DNA of 64,000 nucleotides from assembly GCA_031216445.1 (NCBI GenBank), contig CM062217.1:24520001-24584000 (forward strand). Reading direction: 5' to 3'. Of the stretch, positions 27,707 to 41,200 are shown piece after piece. This DNA comes from Lateolabrax maculatus. Lineage: Eukaryota; Chordata; Actinopteri; Acropomatiformes; Lateolabracidae. Both the position numbers and the translations under genes were made by a program. Every line of letters starts with the position of its first letter. The first letter of the stretch is position 1. A model generated the notes under the pieces. That model worked only from the letters and a program-made list of their open reading frames with translations, was not told the DNA's origin and searched no databases.

Positions 27707-27944
27707 CAATATGTTCACACAAAAAATGTCTAGTTATGAGATATCATTCTGTCTAATCCAATACCTGCTGTCACCTGCTTGAATAATTTGAAAAGTTCGG
27801 TCCACATCTTTTATTAAAGTGGCTAAAGACATACCATAAATGCCAGAGCGCGTAAGCTAGTAAATTTTACAGGTACTGTGATGAAAAGACGTGATTTTAA
27901 TCCTCATTTAACAGGCCCAAACTTCCACCTTCCAAAACAAAAAT

Positions 27945-28130
27945 GTGCGACTTCAGTGAGAATAGAGGTTCAACAGCCCGCAACTTTAATGTCTGGGTTC
28001 AGTCTCTGCTCTGACCGAGCGAGTGACATTGCGGCGTGTGTGATAGATGTGGAAATAGGCAACTGTTTGCTAATACGGAGTTAATGTTGTGTTTACAGCT
28101 CGCTCCAAAAGGATAAATGCTTTAAAGAGC
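27945..28130 (+). repeat. Dispersed repeat family A, copy 4 (3' part)
   Basis: Contains GATGTGGAAATAGGCAACTG followed by TTTGCTAATACG, matching the 3' part of the 5.4-kb copy, then GTTAATGTTGTGTTTACAGC, shared with the 10.6-kb copy. The 5' part is diverged or absent. Confidence 0.55.
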
Positions 28131-29231
28131 CACTCTGTAGTCTACTACATCGAATAATTTTTTAGTGTGTGGAAAGAAAGTAACTTGCAGTATAAATGAA
28201 TGCAGGGCTGAATACTGTTGACACAAGCATCCTCTTTCCCCAGCTTCCCTCTGTCATCCATTATAGTCGTAGAGAAGTGGGAATATTTGGGGCAGCATAT
28301 GTTGTCAAGCTGTTGAGGCTCTGACCCTTCACTACCTCCCTCTGTTGGCTGCTTGAGCAGTAATGTCGGTAATGGGATGTTAAAGGCACACTGTATGATC
28401 CAAATGTAAACGAAAGGGTCACCTCGTCACCAAAACACAGGACCGGGAATCTGCTGTCACTCCTAAGGCTCACATTCAATCTCAGCTATTGTCATGTTCT
28501 GATGCTGGTAAAGGTGAGGAATGTTTGTAATATGCCTTAAAAATTGAAATATACCTCAAATTCATATGGTCGCAAGTATTACTGATTGGGCCTTTAAAGG
28601 TGCAACACAAAACATCAGGAAATCATTAGCCTATTTATTTGGAGTAGTGTAACTTGAATGAACAAATTTAAATATTAAAAAAGATTAATAGCCTGTCCAG
28701 ATTTCCAATGCTTTATCCCATAGTTTTTGCACAAAATACTGTACTTTTATAGGCTCTGTATAGCCTATAAAAGGTGACATGTCTAACTGCTCCAAAAGTA
28801 CATTTAAGTGTTTTGTTAATGAAGAATGAAATAAAGTATCATAAGACATAAATGTCAATTATAATGGCGCCCAGGTTCACCACAGCATTAAATGCCAACT
28901 CTAAACCACAGACAAAAAAAAAAAAAAAACTTTAAATTTATCATCACATGCAAAATTGTGTCCATGAGTGGGAGGCAGACACAGTACATGCCCTTTGGGT
29001 GCAAAACATACAAAATAACCTGATTGAGCTGCATTCCATAGTGACTGCATAAAGGTGGATCCAGGATCAGCATGCTGCTACTGGAAGTAAATGACTGGCC
29101 CTCAGCCAGTCTTATGAACTGTCCTAGTGTGGTGGTGTACCTGGAGGAGCTTCATCCGCATGGAGACAAGCATCAGGGCATCATAGTTGCACCTACAGAG
29201 GAAGGCTGTTGAGAATCCATTTGAGGTCAAG
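28131..29231. other. Upstream region of htra4
   Basis: AT-rich. It has a short CCTCCCTCTGTTGGCTGC stretch near 28336 typical of dispersed fish repeats, poly-A near 28914-28929 and a TATAAAA near 28770. The htra4 5' UTR must lie at the right end but its start was not identified. Confidence 0.35.
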
Positions 29232-32200
29232 ATGAAGTTTGTGGCTTACTTCACCCTCCTCACCTCCGCAGTCCACGCAGGTCTGCTGAGGAAAAGACAC
29301 AGCTGCCCGCAGGTCTGCGACCCCTCCCGGTGCCCCGTCCCGCCGCAGGCCTGTTACTACGGCCGGGCGAGGGACGGATGCGGCTGCTGCGTGGTGTGCG
29401 CGGCCGGGGAGGGCGAGGTCTGCGGGGAGCCGAGCGCTGGCGGCCTCCCCTGCGGTGACGGGCTGCGGTGCGACTTCGTCCCGGGGAAGCTCGGTGGGCT
29501 CCACGGCTCCTGCGTGTGCGCTTCCACCGGCCCGGTGTGCGGCAGCGACGGCAGGACTTACCCCAGCGTCTGCCGCCTGACGGCCGAGAACAGGAGAGCG
29601 GAGCTCGGCGAGACCCCCGCGGTCATCCTGGTGCAGAGGGGTCGGTGTGACTCAGGTGAGCTGTGGAATGAACTTCTCTTTTCTTTCTTTCGTTTGTACA
29701 GGCCTGATGGAAAATCTTCACCTGACCGAAGGGTGTTTAAAGTGACATTAACAATAATTGTGCTGTATTGATGAGCAAACTTGTTGATCAGTATAATTCA
29801 TTTGAGTGCTGTTACTGTTAATACTGTTATTTCTGCTTCTACCACTACTACAAACATTATTAATAATAACAATTAAAATAATGATATAAATATAGTGTTA
29901 TCCCTTATGCAATTACAAAAATCTGAATGAAACAAAAAATTGCAATCGCTGTAGGGTGAGTGTGAAAAATAATGTAAAATAGGTTTAAAACTTGGTAGTT
30001 ACTATTTCCTTGGTAATAAAACTACTCAAAAGTGTAGCAGCTGGTTAAATTTAAGTCTGTATCTACCAACTACAACATCAAAATGCTGCCTTCATGTTAA
30101 TGCATCAATAATGATCATCAAATCATATTGCCTTCTAGTACAACACTGACAGGGTCCATTCTGCTGCATAATGAGGACATTTACTATTGATACTTTAAGC
30201 ACTTTTTCCAGATAATATGTATTTTTACTTTTATGATTACTTTTAGTTTTGATTTCAATTTTTGAAATGACTCGCATTATGTCTTTTACTTAAAGGAGTA
30301 GATCAACATTTTGCTGAGTTTAATGAGAACATCAACCCCACTCTAATGCCAGTCCAGTAAATATAAGGGCCACGAGCAGTAACCTCCTTCAGACTCCGCT
30401 GGTTAGTTAGTCAGTTTACTTGTCATTACACGAGGAGTAGGGCCTACGACTCAGTCTTTGGGAGAAAAAAAAAAAAAACAACTGTTCAATAATATCTTCT
30501 GTGGCTCTGGAGGAGCTTTCCAAAGTCTCAGAAAATATACCCCGATGATGTCATAGTGATGTCATCCGGGTTATCTCAGCTTGGCCTGAGAGACTACCAA
30601 TTTTTAACAGAAAGAATGCGTTACAAACTTGGGTGTGAAGTTTGAAGGACATGGGCTTCAAGCAGGTAGGGTCTAATGTAAGAAGCTGTTGAGTTGTCTC
30701 TTAGGAGTCCCTTAATGTTATTAAGGTGCAATACTAAATCACTGGAGTTTCCCTTTAAACGTCAGCTGTTCTGTTGGTGCTTCTCTGTAATCTAACAGAC
30801 TGTATTGGGAGGAATGATTAAAAAAATAGTCATTGTGCTCCGTAAACATTCCCTGAACAAATAAATGTTGAAAATATCGTCAGATTTTTCCATTTTCCTG
30901 GTGTGTGACACATGAAACCCCCACTCATCATCACCTGTGGTTTTTAATTTGACTTGAGAAGCTAATAAACCATCCTGGAGTCAGTGCAAGGCTGTTATAT
31001 GGATGAAAAGGATATATATCTGGAAATCGTGTCTTCCCAGAAAGCTTGATATAGTGCGCCTCCAATGTTCATATTCGTATTCATGCATAGAAGAGGAACA
31101 AGACAAAATGCAGCCACAAATTCTCCAATTCTCCCCTGAGGGAATCCCAGCACCACACTGCTGAGCAAATATATCCTCTTCATTTTCCCACCCTGTGCTA
31201 TCCATTCTCATAATGTGCAGTTTCTTATCGTAGCCATCCGCAGAGGAGAGAGAATCCATCATGCATTAGACTTCCTACCACTCTCCTATACAAGCAGGTA
31301 TGCAAAAGCTCACAGACATACAGTGCAGTGTAAAGGGGGCCATAAAATGGTAAATAAGAAACAGAAACTTCCCTGTTAGGAGGTGTTTTCTTTTAATGAA
31401 GCCTGGTTATTGGCTATTGGAGCTAGGCATGGTGTAAAGCTACGGCAGGCAAGGGTTTTGTGAAAAAATCCATCTATCTTTTTCCGGTGTAAATTATAAA
31501 GTAGAGCCTTGATAGAGAAGATCAACCCATCCCAAACTAATTCAATTTACCCTGTCTGACACACTAGTGTATCGTCTGGTCACTGAGACGTATGATTTCT
31601 GTCAGGAACATTTGTGTCACATTGCAATTGGAGACATCCCTGCTACAACAAAACACCAAATACACAGCAACATGACAAGTAACAGAGTGAGCAACTGAAT
31701 TAGGAAGGCTGGTATGCAGTCAATACAAGTTGGTCTTGTTTCTGTTCGTCTAGAGATTTTTATCCTTTTTTCTACCACAACAAAGCCGTGAAGCTTAATG
31801 TTCTGGGGACCCCATTAGCCGCTTTTGTTAAAAACATAAAGTTAGCATTGCAAATACTCCCTAAACCCCATCATAGAGCCAATTATGTCAAACATTGTGC
31901 GTGTCTAGAACAAAAGGAGGATGTACAGTATTTGGTTCAAAACGTTTATATATCTTTATGTAGCCAGTTTTACGAGGGGTTATGTGATGGACTTAGTCAG
32001 GACTAGTAACTTCATGGAGTTTGGTTGCCTGGCAACTGGTCCTGACCAAGACATAGTCCAGCACATACGGTAAGCCCTTGTTAGACAGCAAATTGTCGTT
32101 TTCAGACTGTACAGATTTTTAAAAAGAGATAGAACGTGTTAGTTACTGAGCTTTAGAGTTGCTGGTGGGTTTAATTGTTTTTTAACCTAGGGACAGAGCC

Positions 32201-35200
32201 AGGCTCTAGCCGTTTTCCCGTTTCCAGTCCATGCTAAGCTAAGCGGCTTCTGGCTGTAGCTTTGTATTCACACACTCGCTGCAAGAAGGCGAATAAGCCT
32301 ATTTCCCATAGAGTCTCACCAGGACATAGTCACCTTTGAAAAAGGCAACTTTATCTCAACTTGACAATTTCTGTCTACCTTGTAGCTGTTAAGTCACTTT
32401 ACCACCTCCGGTCTTTTTTAAGAGGACATTCAGACCAGTTTCCTTAGAAATTACTTTTCTTTACTATTCATACATGCAAAATATACTGTATGTAGCTAGT
32501 TTTAAAACATATGAAGATATGAAGACATAACATACATTGTCACAGTGTATTTACAGTTACTGTCTGTATGTATCTTATAAATAAAGTATTTTCTGTTCTA
32601 CATTCACTTAAATCAAATCAAAAACCAGCTGTCACCTGACATTAATGTTAGCCAACACTAATGTTATATACACTAATAATGTCCTACAGACTGTAAATCC
32701 TTATGGATTAACAGCTGCCACCACAGAGCAGGCACGATATTGTATACAAAATGAATGTGATGGTTACATAATACATGTATGTATGTGTATTTCAGCATGC
32801 TGGATGGTTTCTGTTCTTTTAATGGGTTTCCAGGGTAATGCATGCTGATTACCTGTCTCTGAATTTATGTGACCTTGAGCCACCACTCATCTCACCAAAT
32901 CCACCAGGATGGGCTAGCTGTTTGTCAGGGTTAAAATTCAAGGGTCTGTTCACCCAAAATACAATATGGTGGTATGGCATCTACCCATGCAGATATTTCT
33001 TCCGTTCAGGTTTTGACATATGTTTGAGATTAGAGAATAATATATTGAAAATGAGAAAACCTAACCCATGTAACCCATGCTAGCAGTGCAGAGAAAATCA
33101 AATGAGCACGGTGACTTGCAGATATTGTGTATGTCAAGAGGCCTGTCAGTACATTTCATCACCTTCCACTGCAGCTCAGTAACAGGGGTGATCAGGAAAC
33201 AGACAAGCCAAAACTGTTGGCATATCTACAGCTACTCTGTCTGCTTGACGCAAGATGTAAGAGAAAGAGCATCCACCTTAATACTAAACAGAAACGGCTC
33301 GTACCTTGAACCACGATTGTGTTCCCTATTGGCTGTTCTGCTTATCCCTAACTGAGATCATTTTGAATGAATGTGGGGGATCGTGTGAGAGGTAATAGGA
33401 AAAACTCATCTTAAGAAGTACTTTAAAAACTGAATAGATAACGTTTATTTACTCTGTGAAATAATCATGCTTCTGTTCAGTCTTAACAAGTAAATTAATC
33501 TTCTTAACCCTTTAATGTTCCCACCCAGTTAAAAGCAGTGGAAATATATACATAAATACAGATGCACTTTCAACAGTCTACATACATTTGCTACACTGCA
33601 TTAAACTGAAATAAGACAAAACATTTTAAATGTGATATAAACAACAACAACAACATAATTGTTTTTGAATATGAATAAATACAGCCATACCTAGAGCCAT
33701 GCCACTAGCATGGCTCAAAACTGAATTACCTCCACCATTAACAGGCCACATGCTGAGATCTATTTTTCTGCTGCTAACTTCCTGGAAGGGAGCCACCTGA
33801 AAAGGTCTGGCTCTGAAAACTGCAGTGCCCCATGGAGATTTTTCTTTTAGCCTGACATACTTCAACTAAGTGGAAGGGGTGGCTCAACCGGGCTGATTAA
33901 AAAAAAAAAAAATTCTTTCTGTTTACATTCAGTGTTAGTCACATAAACACATTATGTGTATCTTTAAGGTCTAAAAACATGTTGAATACCATTCCCTTCT
34001 TCATTTATATTTGTATATTATACATTATATATTTCTAAAATATTTTTTATCATGCATTGTTTGCATCCATGTTTGCTAGGCTACACTTTTTCACTGCCTT
34101 TACGTCGTTTCATCGTGTGTTACCACCATCGCCTTTCTACTGTGTGTTTAACCAACTGCAAGGATGTGAACAATGACTTGCTCCACAGCGTGGCCAAAAA
34201 CCCTAGGGAGTAACTAAAAATGTGCTCTATCTATGGTTGAGAAGACCATTGAAGGGTTAAAACATGTAACCCTTTTTGAAATACCACACATGGAAATGTT
34301 GAATCAAGTGTGCAATCTGCATTGCGTCCTATAAGCAGAGTTACACTTGTTTGGAGACTCGATAGCAGATTAGATGACATGTCAAGTATAAGTGGTATTC
34401 ATCTGATGGACGATCCACAATCGCACAAGCTGGCAAAGCCGTACAGTGTAATTGAGGGGATAGCGAAAGCTACAGTTTCTCTCTGCCAATGGGGAGAATA
34501 CTGCTGATTTGTTAGTAGAGCTCTCTGACAGGCAAAATAGTTGGTGTTCTGCCACAGTAGGTCTTGGCAATAGACACACACTGTCATTTGCATTTAAGGC
34601 TGTTTCTGCAGAGACAAGTTCATTTGTGCAACTCTGTAAACACAGCATCAGTCAGAATGTGGTGGCTTCAGGAGAGGGATTGCGTGTTTACTTAAGAGAG
34701 CAGAGGAGGAGAACTCTGGAGATATTATTGGGGAAAAGACTGCACTGCCCTTATTTGACACAAACACAGGTGTCCACAGCAGGCTGCATTTTAAATGAAA
34801 CCCCACCTGTTACAAGTCTTTAACTGTCGATGTTTGACATTCAGTTTCCTCTTGTAGGTACTCAAACCTTCAGCTCGTATGATATGAGATCAAAAACCAG
34901 CTATAAACTGCACAAGTAACATGGTGGCAAGGATGAGTGGACGTCTTTGGCATTTACTGTTCAATTACTGTATAATTTGTTTTTTTGGCAAAGTTTGTTT
35001 GCGCTTGCAGTCCGTGATCTTGGTGAAATTAACCACCATCAAACCTGTCAGTAGAGCAATGATCTGCCGCTACTTGCCTGAAAAGTAAGACAAAGTGTGA
35101 GTCATGTGCTCGGAAAATGCAGCCTAGTGTTTACTCACATGATTGATGAAATGAATGGCAAATCAATCTCTTTAACCGGTCGCTACTTTCTATAGCATCT

Positions 35201-38200
35201 CTGCCAATTCACACCCCATTAAGAAGTTGTGAAGTGGACAAAGAAGAAAGAATGTATGAAAAAGTTTTTCCACATGAATCACTAGCCACTCTGTGGGTGT
35301 AGACCCAGTGTTTCAGGCTAAGGGCTCAAAGACAGGCAGTTTAAATTAAAACTAAGTTGTGTCCATAGTTTGTCAACAGGTGGTCACAGCCCAAGCAGGC
35401 AGGCAAAGAAAAGGGGGTAAGACAAGCAGGAGACACAAACACACAGTAGATAAAGTGGTGGGGAACTGAAGAAGATTGGGCAGTATATATGTTGGGGAGC
35501 TGATGAGGAGATTGGGAACAGGTGAACTGGTGGGTATCGCAAGGTGGCTGAAGGTTAGAAACACTAAGGACTACTGCAGAGCAGGGAGGGAGCAGCCGGC
35601 TGTGGAAAGACACAAGACCATTTCAAAAAGACGATCAAAATCTTAAGGCCGACCAACTGACAGACACTTCCATCCTTCCATCCATACCATCACTTTTTAG
35701 AGAAACTGAGTGGCCTAACACATTTTCTATCACCCTGTGTCTTCAAAGGATTACTACATCCAGGAAGTATGCGCTACAAGTTTAACTTCATTGCAGACGT
35801 GGTGGACAAGATCGTCCCAGCCGTGGTGCATCTAGAGCTTTTCCAAAGGTAAAACTATCCCAGGCGAGAAAAATAAAAGCACATTCAACACTCATGTTCC
35901 TACAGATGCAAAAGGACGTTTCCCCCTTTTGCCTCCTCTTTTCCCAGAGTGCCATTCTCCAACGAGCAGGTCTCTGTGTCAAGCGGCTCCGGGTTCGTGG
36001 TGTCGGAGGACGGCTGGATCGTCACCAACGCTCACGTGCTCACCAACAAGCAGCGGATTAAAGTAGAGCTGAAAAGTGGTTTGCAGTACGATGCTGTGGT
36101 CAAGGACGTGGACCAGAGGATGGACATCGCACTCATCAAAATCGAACCAGACGTGAGTGCCCACTGATTCCCCTCAGTTCCCGGAGGGCCTTAGACTAAA
36201 TTCTGTCTTGTGTTTTCCTCTGGCCTGGCAGCTTGTCATCAGCAGCCAACATCAAAGTGTATTAATCCTGCACACAAAGTAGGGCGGATATTCCATGGAG
36301 AAAGTCCACGAGGGCTCTTGCCCACCAAAATTAGACTTTACTCCTTAACATGGACAATTTGTCATCTGACTTCCTCTGGGGTGGTATTTGGTCGTGTCTC
36401 GTAAATTCAAAGCCTCAGCTGTTTTTGTGTTGTATATGCAAGTGCTGTCCTGAATAAAACATGTTGCTGCTCAGACATGCTCTTACACAACCAGCTGCTT
36501 TGCATGGCAGAGGGGACTCTGCTCCCAGCCACTTCAGTCAAACTCCACTCAGCATGACTCAGCCTTATTAACATTTTTAGTACTGATCTGAATGCAAGAA
36601 CACCTCAAGATCACAAGGAGTAATCCACCATCACTGTATCTGACTGCTCTATAGGTGAAGGAATTTGTCTTAAAACAAGCAGGTAGTGGTGGTGACAGCT
36701 TTAGAATGCTATATCTCTCTGTTTCACATTCCTCGTAGGAGGAGCTCTAAAGCGTGCCTAAAAGGCAAATTTCTCATAAGGCTCCATGCCCCGGGAGATG
36801 TGGCTATAAATTCGGCTGAGCGTTACAATCCACCCCAGAGATAAATGGCCTCAGCCAGAATAAGAGGAGACAGGGAGAGACAAGCTAAGGCTCTAGTTCT
36901 AGGTTTAGTTTATGTTAAAGTCACACAAATTTGTGCTTATAAAAGAAACACACACTCTTTCAACCCTCAAATTCAGCTTGAAAAGAAAGCAATTAAGACT
37001 AAGAAGGAAACTTGGTGATTTTAATGATCTATTAATAATGTTGACAGAATTGTTAATAACCAGAGATTGTTTTGTTTTGATGCCAAAGGTTTAGTGGTTG
37101 CACATGTGTCCTAAAGACTTGATGGAAAATTATGTAAGACTCACAGGTTAGGTACATAGTAGACTTTGGAGAAAAATAAAGTAAATCTGTTGTTTGATTA
37201 AAATTGAAGTTCCATGAGCATTTCTCTGAGGCAGAAAATAATTTCATTAATGGAAGTAAACCTTATAAAAGGAGTACTCCACTAATTAAGCACTGCACTC
37301 CTGTAACACTGTCGGACCCATAATGGCCAGCGGTTTTAAAAAATGATCAAAATCCATGCAGCAGAACCAGATATCATCTTTTTTTATTCCACAAAACCTG
37401 TTGCCCACATTACCCACAATCCAACTCGGCCGCCGACAGTTCAGCCTTAGAGTTGGGTGTGTTATGCTGGTGGAGGCTAATGTGGCCTCAAGCAAAGATA
37501 AGCAGCAGACTACAGAGGTCTGGTGAGCTCACTTCTTTCTAACTCCACACCCCCAGATTTCTTTAATTTTGAAATTTGTAGTCTTCAGCCACGACCGACG
37601 CTGACTCAAGTGACATCACTTGAGGATATTTGTTAGGCTTCACACAGCTCCCTCTGGAGCAGCCCCCTTTAATGGGCAGGGTAAAACAAACAGTTCCATA
37701 AACTGTAACAGTTTGAAGTCCTAAAATGTTTTACCCAATACTTTTCTTGTCACCACAAAGTTTTATTTAGACGCGCTAAGTCAAAGCATTCGCTTCAGAT
37801 TCTGGAAGACTTTTTCACCTCTCATCCAAAAGGCTTCCTTCAGTTCTAAAAAAAAGCTTGTGAAACATCTACTTGGCTCTTCTAAAAATACAGCTCTTGT
37901 GTCTGAGCAGAGGGTCAGCTGTGTGGGGCCTCATTAACCTTCTATATAATCGATACCTACCCATAATTACTATCTAGGAGGGCTAGTTAGCCTGCTGACC
38001 TTAAATAATCTTACAATGAGCTAATGAAGGAAATAATGACTTTATTTCACCAAGCATGTGTTCCTGTTCCAGTCATAAAACTGACCCTCTGTGCGTCGTC
38101 CCGTGCCTCGCTTCAGATTCCCCTGCCTGTGCTTCGCCTTGGCCAGTCCTCGGACCTGCGCCCCGGTGAGTTTGTGGTGGCCGTGGGGAGCCCTTTCTCC

Positions 38201-41200
38201 CTGCAGAACACCGTCACCACCGGCATTGTCAGCACTGCCCAGCGCAACGGCCTGGAGCTGGGCTTTAAGGATCCTGACATGGACTACATCCAAACGGATG
38301 CCATCATCAACGTCAGTGAGAGCGCAATTAGCATTACAATAATTTCCCTTCTTGGCTCTGCTTTTCATTTGATGCATCTTGACAGTTTTTGTTCTACTTT
38401 AACAATGAGTAAGAAAATGTTTTTTGTTGCTCCGTTGATTCACAGTACGGCAACTCCGGTGGACCGCTTGTCAACTTGGTAAGAGGATTTATAAGGCTAT
38501 ATTGTATGAAAAAAGGGATAATACCACAACATTTGCATATTTGTTAAGTTTTCTGCTTTGTAGGCGATCTTTCTTGTTTTATTTATAACAGTGAGGACTA
38601 AGGTCATGATTTTGTTTTATTTAATACCCAAAGTCTCCAGTCTGCTCCCCCAGGTTCAAGATTAAGCCTCCCTCACTGTATTTTAGGACAAAACCTGATT
38701 ATGGAGGCCTTTGCATTGTTACTGTGCAATAAAATAACACAGATGGTACATTCATTCATCAAGGTTGCTGCCGCCAGCTTCCTCTCCCTAAAAATGCCGT
38801 TCTTTCCAGAAGAGAACAGTTGCCATACCGACGGCACATTTTATAAATCATCCTTCACTGTGAAAACACAGATAAGTGACTACAATCACCAAGACTGAGG
38901 GTGTTTTTGTTATATAGGTAAAAGGAACACTTAATAGACTATGAGCTATGTGCACTAGAAGAAAGAGAGGCATAATGCTCTTGCTGCAGTTTTGTTTCTC
39001 CATGTAGCAAAGCTGTGGAATCAATGAAACACTTAAGACCACAATCTCACGGCTCTCCTTCCATTGTGTGTTTAACAGGATGGAGACGTAATAGGCATAA
39101 ATACTCTGAAAGTAACAGCAGGGATCTCTTTTGCCATCCCTGTGGACAGAATACGCCAGTTCCTCACTGAATCCCATGACAGACAAGTCAGCGGTGAGCA
39201 GGATCTAATGTTGGCATCGAATGTAGTCACAGTCTGTGGGAATTACTGTATGATCTCATTCATTCATTCATTCATTTTATCCATTTATTCATTTGTTCAT
39301 TCATTTGCCTTTAGGAAATACAGGACAAAAAAAGAAATACGTAGGCGTACGGATGCTGCAACTCTCACCATCGTAAGAACTCATTTCCCAAATACCACAT
39401 GGTCATTTTTGTTTAGGCGGTCTACGGGGAAAATGCTTTGTGGGAGCAAGGGATCTTTTCTTTGCTGCAGTACCGCGAGTGGCCACTAGAACAAATTGGC
39501 TACAGGGCTGAGTGGCGGTGGAGCATCAATTGGCTGTACTAATGCACAGTGGTGCTTTGACTTACATCCTGATGTCAGCATGCTAATGTCCTCACAGGGA
39601 CAATACTAACACGTTGATATTCAGCAGGTATGGTGTTTACCAAGAGGATGGGGGCCAGAAACAGTAATGCGCATATTCAGTGGGCCGCACATTCAACAGA
39701 ATATTAATGCCTTGCATGTTGTTTATGCATGTGGGGTGTAATGATGATGATCATTCAAAGGGCCTTTAATGCATTTGTGTTTTGTAATGCCTTATACACT
39801 TCAACTGCAATCTGCCGCCCTTCAAAAATTAGCAATCATATAAGCATATAGTTATAATATACAGTGGCTTGTGACATTGGTTTAATGTTAGAAAATATTT
39901 TGTTAGAAAAATAAATAACTGAAATATGATGTTTGCATAAGTATTTAACACACATGGCCCATAAAGCTTCAAGTTTACACAGATGAGACATATTTCCCTA
40001 CCGAGGACACAATTGGCCTCCGCCTGTGAAACGAAATAACCCCCTAAATTTAGGTATCACTGGTCAGAGGCAAAGTGAAATCTGAAGGAAAGGGGAAAAG
40101 ATGACCAAGAACATTCTTAGGAAGTTTGAGATGAAGTAATAGAAATGCATGAATTAGGAAAAGGCAACAAAATGAAATCCAAGTGTTTGGATATCCCAGT
40201 GGGCAGTGTTGGATCAATGGCGAGGAAATGGAAGCTGCATCATACTACTGCTACACCCTTCAGCAGGACAACAACCCCAAGCACAAGGCCAAAGCAACAC
40301 AGGAGGGGTTAGACAACAAAAAGGTGAATGTTGTACGAAGGCCAAGGCAAAGTCCAGATTTCAATCCGATTGAGAATCTGTGGCACTGTTCAAAAATTGC
40401 GGTCCAGCTAACCTGAACAACCTGAAGCAATAAGAATGGGGGAAACTCACTCCCAAACAGCGTGCAAAGCTGGAAGATTACCCCAAAACACTTTAAGGTC
40501 ATTGAAGTTAATGCCGCTACAGGTGGCTCTACTAAGTACTAATGAGTAGGGGTTGAATACTTATGTAAGCAGCATTTTGCAGTTTTTAATTTTCCTTAAA
40601 CAGTCTGCCGACGAATAATTAATTTTAGCTTTGAAAAAGGACTGTAAGAGCATATGGGTTTCCAATAAAAATACTGAATGGAACAATATACATAGGTATC
40701 ATTTGTAATTCAAACAAATGTGATAACTTTTAATGGCAGAATAGTTAAATAGTTTTGCAAGCCACTGTATATGATTGAATCCTTTTTCAATTGGCATTTG
40801 TTAATTCATTTTAGATTAAATATTTTTTCCCATTTGTGTAAATATACAAGTAAACCAGTGAGATTTTTTTTTATTAGAAAAAGTTACCTGGAGACGACCA
40901 GTATGTTGCACAGTAAGAGCCTGTTTAAGTAATTTTACAAAATGCCCCAGCAGGGCTGTAAACCTGCATTTGGAGTTCTCCGGATATTTTCCAAGGCATG
41001 GAATAAGTGCATCCCCGCAGCTCTCGAGGCTGCAGATTGGCATGCATGTCTCTCTGAACAAAATCTTGATCCAATTTGAGTTGTTTCAGTTGGAATAAAA
41101 CAGCTTCTAAGTTTCTCTGATCCATCTTTGTCTCCACTCCTCCAGTTTGATCCGAGATCTCAAGGAGTGGGAGGCTGAGTTTCCAGATGTGAGCTCGGGG

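Larger units (their letters stand above)
29656..35748 (+). other. htra4: htra4 intron 1 (6.1 kb)
   Basis: Bounded by a TCAG/GTGAG donor and a CAAAG acceptor. It holds degenerate dispersed repeats (30292-30760 and 32191-32320), an AAC microsatellite near 33638, and a purine-rich patch at 35390-35620 that resembles a decayed LTR. No hidden exon was found. Confidence 0.6.

Noticed and set aside
27227..27718. 163-codon minus-strand frame rich in Ser, Pro, Leu and Cys
   Set aside because: It lies in the solo LTR, whose pyrimidine bias opens long frames. It crosses the LTR edge into a TA repeat and has no domain.
35390..35620. Second solo LTR
   Set aside because: Similar purine bias to the 27-kb LTR, but no TG...CA ends or target duplication found.
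38042..38377. Minus-strand frame opposite htra4 exon 4
   Set aside because: Antisense shadow of a conserved protease exon.
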